Source: Deltaproteobacteria bacterium
Lineage (GTDB): Bacteria > Desulfobacterota > Binatia > Binatales > Binataceae
Assembly: GCA_021780225.1 (NCBI GenBank)
Contig: JAJXZF010000045.1
Location: forward strand, 1 to 64,000
DNA length: 64,000 nucleotides
Reading direction: 5' to 3'
Shown here: one piece after another, positions 1 to 9,261 of the stretch
How the letters are laid out: each line of letters begins with the position of its first letter
Position numbering within the stretch: position 1 is the stretch's first letter
Notes under the pieces: generated by a model
What the model saw: the letters and a program-made list of their open reading frames with translations, nothing else
Told to the model about the DNA's origin: nothing
The model's database searches: none
Translations under genes and position numbers: made by a program

Positions 1-698
1 GCGAGCATCGTTTTGCCTGAGCCGGGCGGGCCGATCATCAGGACGTTGTGGCCGCCGGCGGCGGCGACTTCGAGCGCGCGCTTGGCCTGCTCCTGCCCTT
101 TGACCTCGCTGAAATCGACGTCGTAGCGGCTGGCCGCGTCGAAGAGTTCGCTCAGATTGACGTGGGTCGGCGGGATATCGAGCAATTCCTCGAAGAACTC
201 GAAGGCTTCGCGCAGGGTTTCGACGCCGAGCACGCGCACCGCTTCGCCGATCACGGAAGCTTCGGCTGCGTTCTCGCGCGGCAAGACGACGCCGGCGAGG
301 TTCCGATTCCGCGCCAGGAGCGCGCTGGGGAGGGCGCCCTTGATGCCCTTGACCCGGCCGTCAAGCGCGAGTTCTCCGAGCACGAGATAGCTGCGCAGCC
401 GGTCGCGCTTCTGGATATCATCCTTGGCCGCCAGAATTCCAAGCGCCATCGGCAGGTCGAACGCCGATCCCTCCTTGCGGACGTCGGCGGGAGCGAGGTT
501 GATCGTGATTTTGCGGTTGGGGAATTCGAAGCCGGAGTTGGTGATGGCGGATTTGATGCGGTCGAAGGCCTCGCGCACGGCGCCGTCGGGCAGGCCAACC
601 ATCCGGAAGCCCGGAATTCCGGCGCTGATATCGATTTCGACTTCGACCGGAAAGGCGTCGACTCCGGCAAGTGCGCTGGACAATATGCTGGCGAGCAA
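1..698 (-). CDS. comM: ComM/YifB family Mg-chelatase-like AAA ATPase, partial (C-terminal part runs off the left edge)
   Basis: Reverse-strand reading gives [38 protein letters not shown] at the N-terminus and [17 protein letters not shown] (Walker A) at the window edge. Inferred TTG start at 698. Absent from the ORF track because it is open at the edge. Confidence 0.9.
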   Translation of the reverse strand, partial: MLASILSSALAGVDAFPVEVEIDISAGIPGFRMVGLPDGAVREAFDRIKSAITNSGFEFPNRKITINLAPADVRKEGSAFDLPMALGILAAKDDIQKRDRLRSYLVLGELALDGRVKGIKGALPSALLARNRNLAGVVLPRENAAEASVIGEAVRVLGVETLREAFEFFEELLDIPPTHVNLSELFDAASRYDVDFSEVKGQEQAKRALEVAAAGGHNVLMIGPPGSGKTML

Positions 699-799
699 GG
701 CGATTCCGTTTGGACCGCGCGGGCGGCCGGTTCGAGCGAAAAATTATCGATAATAGAACAATGCCTGCCGCGTTAACGCAAGGCCGCGCGTAATCAAAC

Positions 800-1999
800 T
801 CACTGCCAGACGGCGCCGTCGGCGATCAGTTCGTCGCGTTCCGCGCGGCCCATCCCAAGCAGTTCGCCCAACACGTAATCGTTGGACGAGCCAATCTCGG
901 GCGATACCGAGCGGATTGCGCCCGGCGTCGCCGAAAGCCTCATCGGGATTCCGGTGACGTGGGTTGTCCGACCGTCGGGCAAGGCTACCATACCCCAGAA
1001 ATTGCGCGCCTTGAGCTGCGGGTCGCGTGCGCAGATATCGGCGCCGTTCGCGACGAGTCCGGCGGTGACTCCCGCCTGTTGCAGGAGTTCCATCGCGCTC
1101 TCGGCGGATTGACCGGCCGCCCATGCGGCGACGTGCGCGTCAAGTTCGGCGCGATTCCGCATCCGCAGATAAAGCGTGCGAAATTTCGCGTCCGCGGCCC
1201 ATCCGGGAGCGCCGATCGCCGCCACGAAGCGATCCCACTCGGCCTGCGTGCGGACGCTGATGGCGATCCAGCGATCGTCGTCGCCGTCGCGCGGGCGGCA
1301 TCGATAGGCGCCATGTGGCGCCGCCGGACCTTCCTGGGATGTCCATCCAGGCGGAGATTGTTCGCGACGGTTCGCGGAAATATCGAGCAGCGCGGGACCA
1401 ATTACGCTAATCACCGCCTCGAATTGCGAAAGATCGACGAATTGGCCCTTGCCGGCCCGCTTGCGCGCCCATAGCGCGATCAGCGAGGCGAGCGCGCCGG
1501 TGTATCCGCCGGACATGTCGGCGTAGGAGTAGCCGAAGCCGGCCGGCGCGCCCGATTCCTCCGCCATCAGCATCGTATAGCCGCCCAAAGCCTGCAATGT
1601 CGGACCGTAACTGACGTAGCTCGAGCGCGGCCCGGTATGTCCCAAGCCGGACATGCTGACGCATACGATGCCCGGATTGACCTGGCTCAAGCTCTGGTAG
1701 TCCATCCCCCACATGCGCATCACGCGCGCCGAGAAGTTGTCGATCACCAGATCGCTGATTCGCGCGAGCCGGCGCGCGATTTCGACGCCCTTGGGATCGC
1801 TCATGTTGACCGCGATCGAGCGCTTGTTGCGATGCAGGTCGCCTTGCAAGCCGATTTGGCGCGAGCCGGGCGGGCCGGGTTTGCGCTCCAGCTTGATCAC
1901 CTCGGCGCCCTGATCGGCCAGAATCCGCGTCGCCACCGGCCCGGCGACGACCCAGGTGAAATCGAGCACCCTGATTCCTTCGAGCGGCATCGGCGCCAT
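800..1999 (-). CDS. CaiB/BaiF family CoA-transferase
   Basis: MAPMPLEGIRVLDFTWVVAGPVATRILADQGAEVIKLERKPGPP... RNKRSIAVNMSDPKG..., typical CoA-transferase family III. Start chosen at MAPMPLEG inside ORF 800..2872. Confidence 0.93.
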   Translation of the reverse strand: MAPMPLEGIRVLDFTWVVAGPVATRILADQGAEVIKLERKPGPPGSRQIGLQGDLHRNKRSIAVNMSDPKGVEIARRLARISDLVIDNFSARVMRMWGMDYQSLSQVNPGIVCVSMSGLGHTGPRSSYVSYGPTLQALGGYTMLMAEESGAPAGFGYSYADMSGGYTGALASLIALWARKRAGKGQFVDLSQFEAVISVIGPALLDISANRREQSPPGWTSQEGPAAPHGAYRCRPRDGDDDRWIAISVRTQAEWDRFVAAIGAPGWAADAKFRTLYLRMRNRAELDAHVAAWAAGQSAESAMELLQQAGVTAGLVANGADICARDPQLKARNFWGMVALPDGRTTHVTGIPMRLSATPGAIRSVSPEIGSSNDYVLGELLGMGRAERDELIADGAVWQ

Positions 2000-2001
2000 C
2001 G

Positions 2002-3207
2002 TCAAATCACTCCTTCCGCCGCGAGCGTCGCGATTTCGGCCGGATCGAGGCCCAAGTCTTCGCGCAAGATTTCCTCGCTGTGCTCGCCGAGCAGCGGTGG
2101 ACGGCGGCGCGCGCGCCAGGGCGTGCCGTTGAACAGATAGGGCGCTCCCGGATAACGAATCTTGCGGCCGAGCTCGGGATGTTCGACTTCGACGAAGTAG
2201 CCGCGCGCGGCGAGCTGCTCGTCCTCGAATAACGCCTCCGGCCGGCGGACGCTGGCGTAGGGCAGCCGCAGCATCTGCGCCCGCTCCAGCAATTCGTCGC
2301 GCGAGTAGTCCTTGACCCATTCGTCGAGCACGTCGAACAGATGCTCGGCGTGCGCCGCGCGATAGATGACGTCTTCCCATTCGGGGTTGACGAGGTCCTG
2401 CGCCTTGCCGTCGCCCGCGACCCATTGCGCCAGCGAGGTCCAATCGCCGAGCGAACAGTGCATCACGTACCCGTCGCGGCATCGCGCGACCCTGAAATAG
2501 CGGCTCCAATGAAGCGTGCCGCGGCGCGGCTCGACGCGGCCTTCGGCGAAATAGCTGCCCGCGACATGCTCGACCGCGCTGATCGTCGCCTCCTGCATGC
2601 TCAGATCGATCCACTGGCCGTGTCCGATCCGGTCGCGCGCGAACAGCGCGCACATCGCGGAGATCGCGGCGTAGCAGCCCGCGGAGTGATAAGCCTGCAG
2701 GCCCAGCGGCCGCACCGGTTTGCGGCCGGGCGAGCCGTTGACGTAGAGCATGCCCGCCATCGCGGCGAGGATCGTGTCGTCGGCGGCGAAATCGCGATAC
2801 GGGCCGGTCTGACCGAACGGCGCGATCGAGAGCAGGATCAGCGCGGGGTTCGCCGCGTGAAGCTCCTTCCATCCGACGCCCAGCTCGGCGATTGCGCCGG
2901 GCGCGAAACTTTCGATCACGAGGTCGGCGCCGCGCGCCAGCGCGAGCAAAATTTCACGTCCGCGCGGATTTTTCAGATCGAGCGTGAGCGACCGCTTGTT
3001 GAGATTGTAGAACCAGAAAAAAAGGCTGCGGTCGGGATGCGGCCGGTCGTCGAGAAACGGGCCGGAGCGGCGGCCGTCGTCGCCGCCGCGCGGTTCGATT
3101 TTGATCACGTCGGCGCCCATGTCAGCGAGCATCCGGCCGCATAGATGGCCGCGGGCGGTGGTCAGATCGAGCACCTTGAGCCCGGCCAGCGCTCCGTCGT
3201 CGTTCAA
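2002..3207 (-). CDS. CaiB/BaiF family CoA-transferase (adjacent paralogue)
   Basis: LAGLKVLDLTTARGHLCGRMLADMGADVIKIEPRGGDDGRRSGPF...NLNKRSLTLDLKNPRG, family III CoA-transferase signatures. Confidence 0.93.
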   Translation of the reverse strand: MNDDGALAGLKVLDLTTARGHLCGRMLADMGADVIKIEPRGGDDGRRSGPFLDDRPHPDRSLFFWFYNLNKRSLTLDLKNPRGREILLALARGADLVIESFAPGAIAELGVGWKELHAANPALILLSIAPFGQTGPYRDFAADDTILAAMAGMLYVNGSPGRKPVRPLGLQAYHSAGCYAAISAMCALFARDRIGHGQWIDLSMQEATISAVEHVAGSYFAEGRVEPRRGTLHWSRYFRVARCRDGYVMHCSLGDWTSLAQWVAGDGKAQDLVNPEWEDVIYRAAHAEHLFDVLDEWVKDYSRDELLERAQMLRLPYASVRRPEALFEDEQLAARGYFVEVEHPELGRKIRYPGAPYLFNGTPWRARRRPPLLGEHSEEILREDLGLDPAEIATLAAEGVI

Positions 3208-3376
3208 TTGCGAATCCTTTCGTGGCGCGTCCGTGCGATGCGGCGGCGGAGGCGTCGCAAACAGCCGCTCGCGGCATCACGGACAGATCGTTACGATTGG
3301 CGGGCACTATAGGAGAACCGCCGCCGGGTTTTCAAATTCCGTCCGGCGGCGGAGGCTTTCGCGAGCGGGGTAAACT

Positions 3377-4030
3377 ATGGATGGCGAAGCGGCAGGCGAT
3401 ATCTGGGTCGAGGCGTGGCTTTCGATTTGGGTGCGGCCGCGCGCGACGATCCGGCGCATCGTCGATGCGGATCCGCGCAAGTTCGCGGTCGGAATCGCGT
3501 TCGTGGCGGGCGCGCTCGCGATGGTGAATATACGCGCCAGTCTGGTCAATGCTCCGATGCCGCACATGCATATGCGGATGCCCCAGATCGGTCCGCTGGG
3601 TCTTGCGTTGGCGGCGCTGTTCATGGGCGGCGTGAACGTCGCGATGCTGTATGTGTTCGGCGCGCTCTACCGATGGTCGGGCGCGATGCTGGGCGGGGCG
3701 GCGAACGCGGTTCAGGTGCGGGCGGCGCTGGCGTGGGCGCAAGTGCCGGAAATCTATCTGACGATTGTCGCGATACTCGTGGCCGCGCTTGGTCTGGCCG
3801 GCGCGCCTGCGGGCGTCTATCCGAGACATTCGGCATTCGGACTAATCGAGGGAATCGTGACGATTTGGGCGTTCGTGATTTCGCTCAAATGCCTCGGCGA
3901 AGTGCACGGGTTCTCGGCCTGGCGGGCGCTCGGCGCGGTTTTGCTGGGTCTGTTGGCGATCGTTATCGTTCTGGTCGCCGTGATGATCACGGTTCATCTG
4001 GCGATCACCGCCGGCCGTGCGCTCGCGTGA
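3377..4030 (+). CDS. Yip1-like integral membrane protein
   Basis: WLSIWVRPRATIRRIVDADPRKF followed by several hydrophobic segments; resembles Yip1 family membrane proteins. Confidence 0.65.
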   Translation: MDGEAAGDIWVEAWLSIWVRPRATIRRIVDADPRKFAVGIAFVAGALAMVNIRASLVNAPMPHMHMRMPQIGPLGLALAALFMGGVNVAMLYVFGALYRWSGAMLGGAANAVQVRAALAWAQVPEIYLTIVAILVAALGLAGAPAGVYPRHSAFGLIEGIVTIWAFVISLKCLGEVHGFSAWRALGAVLLGLLAIVIVLVAVMITVHLAITAGRALA

Positions 4031-4114
4031 ACGCATTGGCGAGTCTCGCGCCGGCGCGATTCGATCGGCTATTCTTAATTCGATTAACGCGTAATCGCGT
4101 GCAAACGAAGGAGT

Positions 4115-7054
4115 TTGACGGCCGCGCCGGCTGTTCGCCGCCGCGCGCCGAATCCGCCTGTGGCCGAGACCGACTATAAAGCGACGCTGAAACTGCCCAA
4201 GACCGACTTCCCAATGAAGGCGAATCTGCCGAAGCGGGAGCCGGAACTGCTCAAACGCTGGAACGAGACGAATCTCTATGCGCGCATCCTTGAGGCGCGC
4301 GCAAACGCGCAGAGCTGGATTCTGCACGACGGGCCGCCCTACGCGAACGGCCGCGTGCACATGGGCACCGCGCTCAACAAGGCGCTCAAGGATTTCGTGG
4401 TGCGGTCGCGCTCGATGATGGGGTTCCGGACGCCGTACGTGCCGGGATGGGACTGTCACGGGATGCCGATCGAGTTCAAAGTCTCGCGCGATTTGGGCGA
4501 GAAGGCGCGCACGCTTTCCAAGCTCGAATTGCGCCGGTTGTGCCGCGCCGAGGCGGAAAAATGGATCGAGATCCAGCGCGCGGATTTCATGCGGCTCGGA
4601 TGCGTCGGCGACTGGTACCGGCCGTATATCACGATGGACCCGGAGTACGACGCGGCTGAAATCGGCGTGCTGCGCAAGCTCACGGCGGCCGGCTACGTCT
4701 ATCGCGGCCTGCGCCCGGTCCATTGGTGCTTTTCCGATCGCACCGCGCTGGCCGAGGCGGAGGTCGAATACCGCGAACATAAGTCGCCGTCGATCTACGT
4801 CGCTTTCGCGTTCAACGATGCGGCGGGCGACGCCGCCGCGCTGGCGGCGAATTCGGCCGAAGGCGCTGAGCTGGAAGCGGCGCGGCGCGCGGGCAAACTG
4901 TTCGCCGTGATCTGGACCACCACGCCGTGGACGCTGCCGGCGAATCTCGGCGTCAGCCTCAACCCGACGTTCGAGTACGTCGCGCTCAAGGTGGGCGACA
5001 ACTATTACGTCGTCGCCGAGCGGCTGGCCGATGCGGTCGCGAAGGAATGCGGCCTGACTGTTGAAAAAACGATCGCGCTTGATGCGGCCGCGCTGCGCGC
5101 GCTGGACGGCCGCGACATCTTCCGCCATCCATTTGCCGGCCGCGACGTCAAGTTGATGTACGGCGATCACGTTACGGCGGAAGCCGGCACAGGTCTCGTG
5201 CATACCGCGCCCGGCCACGGCTACGAGGACTTCGTGGTCGGCAATCAGTACGGGCTGAAGCCGTTCACTCCCGTCGATCGCACGGGAACGTTCACGGCGG
5301 AAGCGGGCGAATGGGCGGGACGGAACGTCTTCAAGGCGAACCCGGCGATCGTCGCGAAGCTGAAGGAACTCGGCGCGCTGCTGCATGCGCACGACTACGC
5401 GCACAGCTATCCGCATTGCTGGCGCTGCAAGAATCCGCTGATTTTCCTTGCCGCCGAACAGTGGTTTCTGCGCATCGACCACGACCGGCTGCGCGAGCGG
5501 GTGATCGCGGAAATCGACGCGGTGCAATGGATTCCGGCGTGGTCGCGCGATCGGATTCGCAACATGACCGAGACCCGCCCGGACTGGTGCCTGTCGCGCC
5601 AGCGCGCGTGGGGCGTGCCGATTCCGGCGCTGCGTTGCGCGGGATGCGGGGGCGTCGAATTGTATGACGACGTAATGCGCGCGGCGGAGGAGATCTTCGC
5701 GCGCGAAGGATCCGATGCGTGGTTCGTGCGGCCGGCCGGCGATTTCGCCGGCTCGGTCAAGTGCGCGAATTGCGGCGGCGGCGAATTCACGAAAGAAGAG
5801 GACGTGCTCGACGTCTGGTTCGATTCGGGTTCGTCGCAGGCCGCCGTGCTGGGCAAACGGCCCGAGTTGTCATGGCCGGCCGACGCCTATCTCGAAGCGG
5901 TCGAGCAGGCGCGCGGATGGTTCGGATCGTCGCTGACCTGCGCGGTCGCCGAGCGCGGCCACGCGCCCTTTCGCAGCGTGATCAGCCACGGGCTGACGGT
6001 CGATGAGCAGGGCCGCAAAATGTCGAAGTCGCTCGGTAATTCGGAGGACGCCGCCGACGCGGTCAACCGGATCGGCGCCGACGTGCTGCGGCTGGTCTAT
6101 GCGTCGCTCGATTACACCAGCGAGCTGGCGCTGGGGCCGACCATCTACAGTTCGGTCGCCGAATCCTACCGCAAGATTCGCAACACCTGCCGCTACATGC
6201 TCGGCAACCTCTACGATTTCGAGCCGGCGCGCGACGCGCTGGCGCCGCCGGCGATGCTCGAATTCGACCGCTATATCCTCGGCCGCTTCGAGAAACTCAA
6301 AGCTGAAGTCAGAAACGCATACGAGGCGTATGACTTTCAGGCGGCATACCGCTTGATGCTGAATTTCGTGGTGGTCGAGCTGAGCTCGCTCTATATCGAC
6401 GTGACCCGCGATCGGCTCTACTGCGACGCCGAAGATTCATGTGAGCGGCGCTCGGCGCAAAGCGCGCTTTATATGATGGTGGACGGATTGGCGCGGATGC
6501 TGGCGCCGCTGATTCCCTACACGGCGGACGAGATCTATTCGCATATTCCCGGACGCACGGGCGACAGCGTGCATCTGCTGACGCTTACGCCGCCCGACGA
6601 GCGATTTATCGACGCCGAACTCGACGCGCGTTGGGACCGGCTGCTCGCGGTGCGGGGCGCGGCGCTGATGACCCTAGAAAGTCAACGAGTACACGGGACG
6701 ATCGGTTCACCGCTTGATGCTCAATTGGATATCTTTGTCCCTAACGAATGGCCGCCAATGATGTACGATGGCCGAACTGCGCCTGAAGGCTTTGGGCAAT
6801 TTTTGAAGGGCTCATGCTCCCTGCTTTCTGATCTTTTTATTGTCTCAAACGTGCGAGTGCATATCGACGGAATGGCTGACGAGTTTGTCCGAAACCCTCA
6901 GCGAACTCCCAATAGCGTCGTTTCCACCTATGAAGATTTAGGAATTGTAATTTTTGGCAGGAAAGCGGCGGGGCGGAAGTGTCCGCGATGCTGGAAGTAT
7001 TTCGAGGGCGAAGGCGAGCTTGATGAGCGCTGCCGGACGGTCGTCGGTGGCTGA
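4115..7054 (+). CDS. ileS: isoleucyl-tRNA synthetase
   Basis: DGPPYANGRVHMGTALNKALKDFVVRSRSMMGFRTPYVPGWDCHGMPIE; KMSKSLGN; C-terminal CPRCW. TTG start preceded by GAAGGAG. Confidence 0.97.
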   Translation: MTAAPAVRRRAPNPPVAETDYKATLKLPKTDFPMKANLPKREPELLKRWNETNLYARILEARANAQSWILHDGPPYANGRVHMGTALNKALKDFVVRSRSMMGFRTPYVPGWDCHGMPIEFKVSRDLGEKARTLSKLELRRLCRAEAEKWIEIQRADFMRLGCVGDWYRPYITMDPEYDAAEIGVLRKLTAAGYVYRGLRPVHWCFSDRTALAEAEVEYREHKSPSIYVAFAFNDAAGDAAALAANSAEGAELEAARRAGKLFAVIWTTTPWTLPANLGVSLNPTFEYVALKVGDNYYVVAERLADAVAKECGLTVEKTIALDAAALRALDGRDIFRHPFAGRDVKLMYGDHVTAEAGTGLVHTAPGHGYEDFVVGNQYGLKPFTPVDRTGTFTAEAGEWAGRNVFKANPAIVAKLKELGALLHAHDYAHSYPHCWRCKNPLIFLAAEQWFLRIDHDRLRERVIAEIDAVQWIPAWSRDRIRNMTETRPDWCLSRQRAWGVPIPALRCAGCGGVELYDDVMRAAEEIFAREGSDAWFVRPAGDFAGSVKCANCGGGEFTKEEDVLDVWFDSGSSQAAVLGKRPELSWPADAYLEAVEQARGWFGSSLTCAVAERGHAPFRSVISHGLTVDEQGRKMSKSLGNSEDAADAVNRIGADVLRLVYASLDYTSELALGPTIYSSVAESYRKIRNTCRYMLGNLYDFEPARDALAPPAMLEFDRYILGRFEKLKAEVRNAYEAYDFQAAYRLMLNFVVVELSSLYIDVTRDRLYCDAEDSCERRSAQSALYMMVDGLARMLAPLIPYTADEIYSHIPGRTGDSVHLLTLTPPDERFIDAELDARWDRLLAVRGAALMTLESQRVHGTIGSPLDAQLDIFVPNEWPPMMYDGRTAPEGFGQFLKGSCSLLSDLFIVSNVRVHIDGMADEFVRNPQRTPNSVVSTYEDLGIVIFGRKAAGRKCPRCWKYFEGEGELDERCRTVVGG

Positions 7055-7598
7055 GCCGATAGCGCGGCGCGCGCCGACTGAGGGCGCCGCGCGCGGTTTA
7101 CAAGGCCGGCGCTGGCTGGGGCCGATGCTTCTATTCGTGACCGCGCCGGTGGTGCTGATCGATCAGCTCAGCAAAATTTATGTCCGCGCACATTTCAGTT
7201 TGAATCAGACGCTGCCGCTGATTCCGGGCTGGCTGGATCTGACCTACACGCGCAATCCCGGCGCCGCTTTCAGTCTGTTCGCGACGATGCCGCAATGGTT
7301 TCGGCATGGATTTTTCCTCGCGATTTCAGTCGCCGCGATCGTCGTGCTGACGGCTCTGATGGCGCGGCGGACGACGCCGGCGCGGATCGCGGCGGCGTTC
7401 GCTCTGGTCCTGGGCGGCACGATCGGCAATTTGATCGATCGGCTGTCGCGCGGTCTGGTCACCGACTTCATCTATTTCCATCACGCGAGCTTCAGCTACC
7501 CGGTCTTCAATATCGCGGATTCGGCGATCACGGTCGGCGTCGCGATGATCCTGCTGTTCACCTGGCTCGACGATCGCGCCGCCGCGCGCGCGGTTTGA
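7023..7598 (+). CDS. lspA: lipoprotein signal peptidase (signal peptidase II)
   Basis: VVLIDQLSKIYVRAHF...LDLTYTRNPGAAFSLF...GGTIGNLIDRLSRGLVTDFIYFH...FPVFNIADSAITVG-type catalytic Asp motifs. Start inferred at 7023, overlapping ileS. Confidence 0.94.
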   Translation: MSAAGRSSVAEPIARRAPTEGAARGLQGRRWLGPMLLFVTAPVVLIDQLSKIYVRAHFSLNQTLPLIPGWLDLTYTRNPGAAFSLFATMPQWFRHGFFLAISVAAIVVLTALMARRTTPARIAAAFALVLGGTIGNLIDRLSRGLVTDFIYFHHASFSYPVFNIADSAITVGVAMILLFTWLDDRAAARAV

Positions 7599-7611
7599 CG
7601 GCGCCGCGGCG

Positions 7612-8688
7612 TCAGGCGAGCGCGCTGACGATTTCGTCGAAGCCGAGCGGTTTCGTGAAAGCGTGGCCGAGCCGATCGATCAGAACGAATTCGACGCCGG
7701 CGCCGGCGCGTTTCTTGTCGAGCTTGAGCGCGCGCTCGAATTCCTCCCCGCGCCATCCGGCGGGCAACCGGGTATCGAGCCCGGCGGATTGAATCAGCGC
7801 GAGCAGGCGCTGGGCCTCGTCGTCGGGGAGCTTGGCGTAGGCGCGGGACAGCGCGGTCGCCGCGCCCATCCCGATCGCCACCGCTTCGCCGTGCAGCAGG
7901 CTGCCGTAGCCGGCGGAGGCTTCGAGCGCGTGGCCGACGGTATGGCCGAAGTTGAGGATCTTGCGCAGGCCGCCCTCGCGTTCGTCGTTCTCGACGACGA
8001 AGGCTTTGTGCCGCAGCGAGCGTTCGACGAATTCGACGAGAGTATCCGGATCGCGGCGCAGGATCGCGGGCATCGCGGCTTCCAGCGCCGCGATCATCGG
8101 AGCGTCCATGATCGCGCCGTACTTGATCACCTCGGCGAGGCCTTCGCGGAAGGCGCGATCGGGCAGCGTCGCCAGCGTCGCGACGTCGGCGACGACCACG
8201 CGCGGCTGATGGAACGCGCCGATCAGATTTTTCGCCGCCGCATGGTTGATTCCGGTTTTGCCGCCCAGCGCCGAATCGACCTGCGCCAGCATCGTGGTGG
8301 GAATTTGCACGACCGCGACGCCGCGCATCCAGATGGCGGCGGCGAATCCCGCGAGATCGCCGACCACGCCTCCGCCGAGCGCGAAGACGGCGCTGGAACG
8401 ATCGAGGCCGGCGGCGGCGAAACGATCAAACAATTCCGCAAGCGTCGCGAGCGATTTGCTGGCCTCGCCGGCTGCGACGATCGTGATGGTCAGGTCAAAA
8501 CCGGCCGCGCGGAGCGAAGCCGCCACGCGATCGGCATACAGCGGAGCGACAAGGGAGTCGGTCACGATCGCGGCGCGGCCCGGTTTCAGTCCGGCGTCGC
8601 GGGCAAGCTCGCCGACGCGGTCGAGCGCGCCCGCGCCGACATGCACCGGATGAGCGTTCGGGCCGAGATTTACGCGGAAGTCGCCCAT
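7612..8688 (-). CDS. aroB: 3-dehydroquinate synthase
   Basis: GGGVVGDLAGFAAAIWMRGVAVVQIPTTMLAQVDSALGGKTGINHAAAKNLIGAFHQPRVV; LNFGHTVGHALE. Confidence 0.96.
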   Translation of the reverse strand: MGDFRVNLGPNAHPVHVGAGALDRVGELARDAGLKPGRAAIVTDSLVAPLYADRVAASLRAAGFDLTITIVAAGEASKSLATLAELFDRFAAAGLDRSSAVFALGGGVVGDLAGFAAAIWMRGVAVVQIPTTMLAQVDSALGGKTGINHAAAKNLIGAFHQPRVVVADVATLATLPDRAFREGLAEVIKYGAIMDAPMIAALEAAMPAILRRDPDTLVEFVERSLRHKAFVVENDEREGGLRKILNFGHTVGHALEASAGYGSLLHGEAVAIGMGAATALSRAYAKLPDDEAQRLLALIQSAGLDTRLPAGWRGEEFERALKLDKKRAGAGVEFVLIDRLGHAFTKPLGFDEIVSALA

Positions 8689-9245
8689 GATTCGCGTCCA
8701 TACCGGCCGAACGCCTCAATGATGGCGATGGCCGTTTGTGCGATCGTTAGGTCGGAGGTGTCGATCGCGAGGTGTGCGCGGGCGTAGGACTCGCGCCGCG
8801 CTTCAATCAGTTCGGCGATCCGCTGATCGAGCGGTTTGCCGCCCTGCGCGAGCATCGGGCGCGAGGCCGCGGCTGGTCCGATTCGTCGCGCGATCACCTC
8901 GGGTCGCGCCGTCAGGCAAACGATCACGCCGATGCGGCTGAGGGCGTTGAAGTTGCGGGGATCGACGAGCGCGCCGCCGCCGGTCGCGATCACCGCCGGC
9001 AGCGGCCGGCCCGATTGAGGGCAGCGCAGGCGTTCGCCGGCCAGTTCGGCGATCAGCTCGCGCTCCAGCTTGCGAAAGGAAGCCTCGCCCCGCTCGCGAA
9101 AAATTTCGGCTATCGGCATGCCCGCGCGCGCGACGATCATCGCGTCGCAATCGATCAGGCGCCAGCCGAGCATTGCGGCGCAGGCTTGCGCGGCCACGCT
9201 TTTGCCGGTGGCCATAAAGCCGGTCAGGATTAACTTCGGCGCCAT
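8670..9245 (-). CDS. aroK: shikimate kinase
   Basis: LTGFMATGKSVAAQACAAMLGWRLIDCDAMI...ERGEASFRKLEREL...VIATGGGA. Overlaps aroB by 19 bp. Confidence 0.92.
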   Translation of the reverse strand: MAPKLILTGFMATGKSVAAQACAAMLGWRLIDCDAMIVARAGMPIAEIFRERGEASFRKLERELIAELAGERLRCPQSGRPLPAVIATGGGALVDPRNFNALSRIGVIVCLTARPEVIARRIGPAAASRPMLAQGGKPLDQRIAELIEARRESYARAHLAIDTSDLTIAQTAIAIIEAFGRYGRESWATSA

Positions 9246-9261
9246 CGCCGGTGCGCTTCGT

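Noticed and set aside
800-2872. 690-aa fusion of the two CoA-transferases
   Set aside because: The upstream part is out-of-frame translation of the second CoA-transferase; the real start is at 1999.
3842-5527. 561-aa minus-strand ORF antisense to the Yip1-like gene and ileS
   Set aside because: Composition is Arg/His/Asp-rich shadow coding typical of GC-rich DNA; it covers a confidently assigned ileS and has no recognisable motif.
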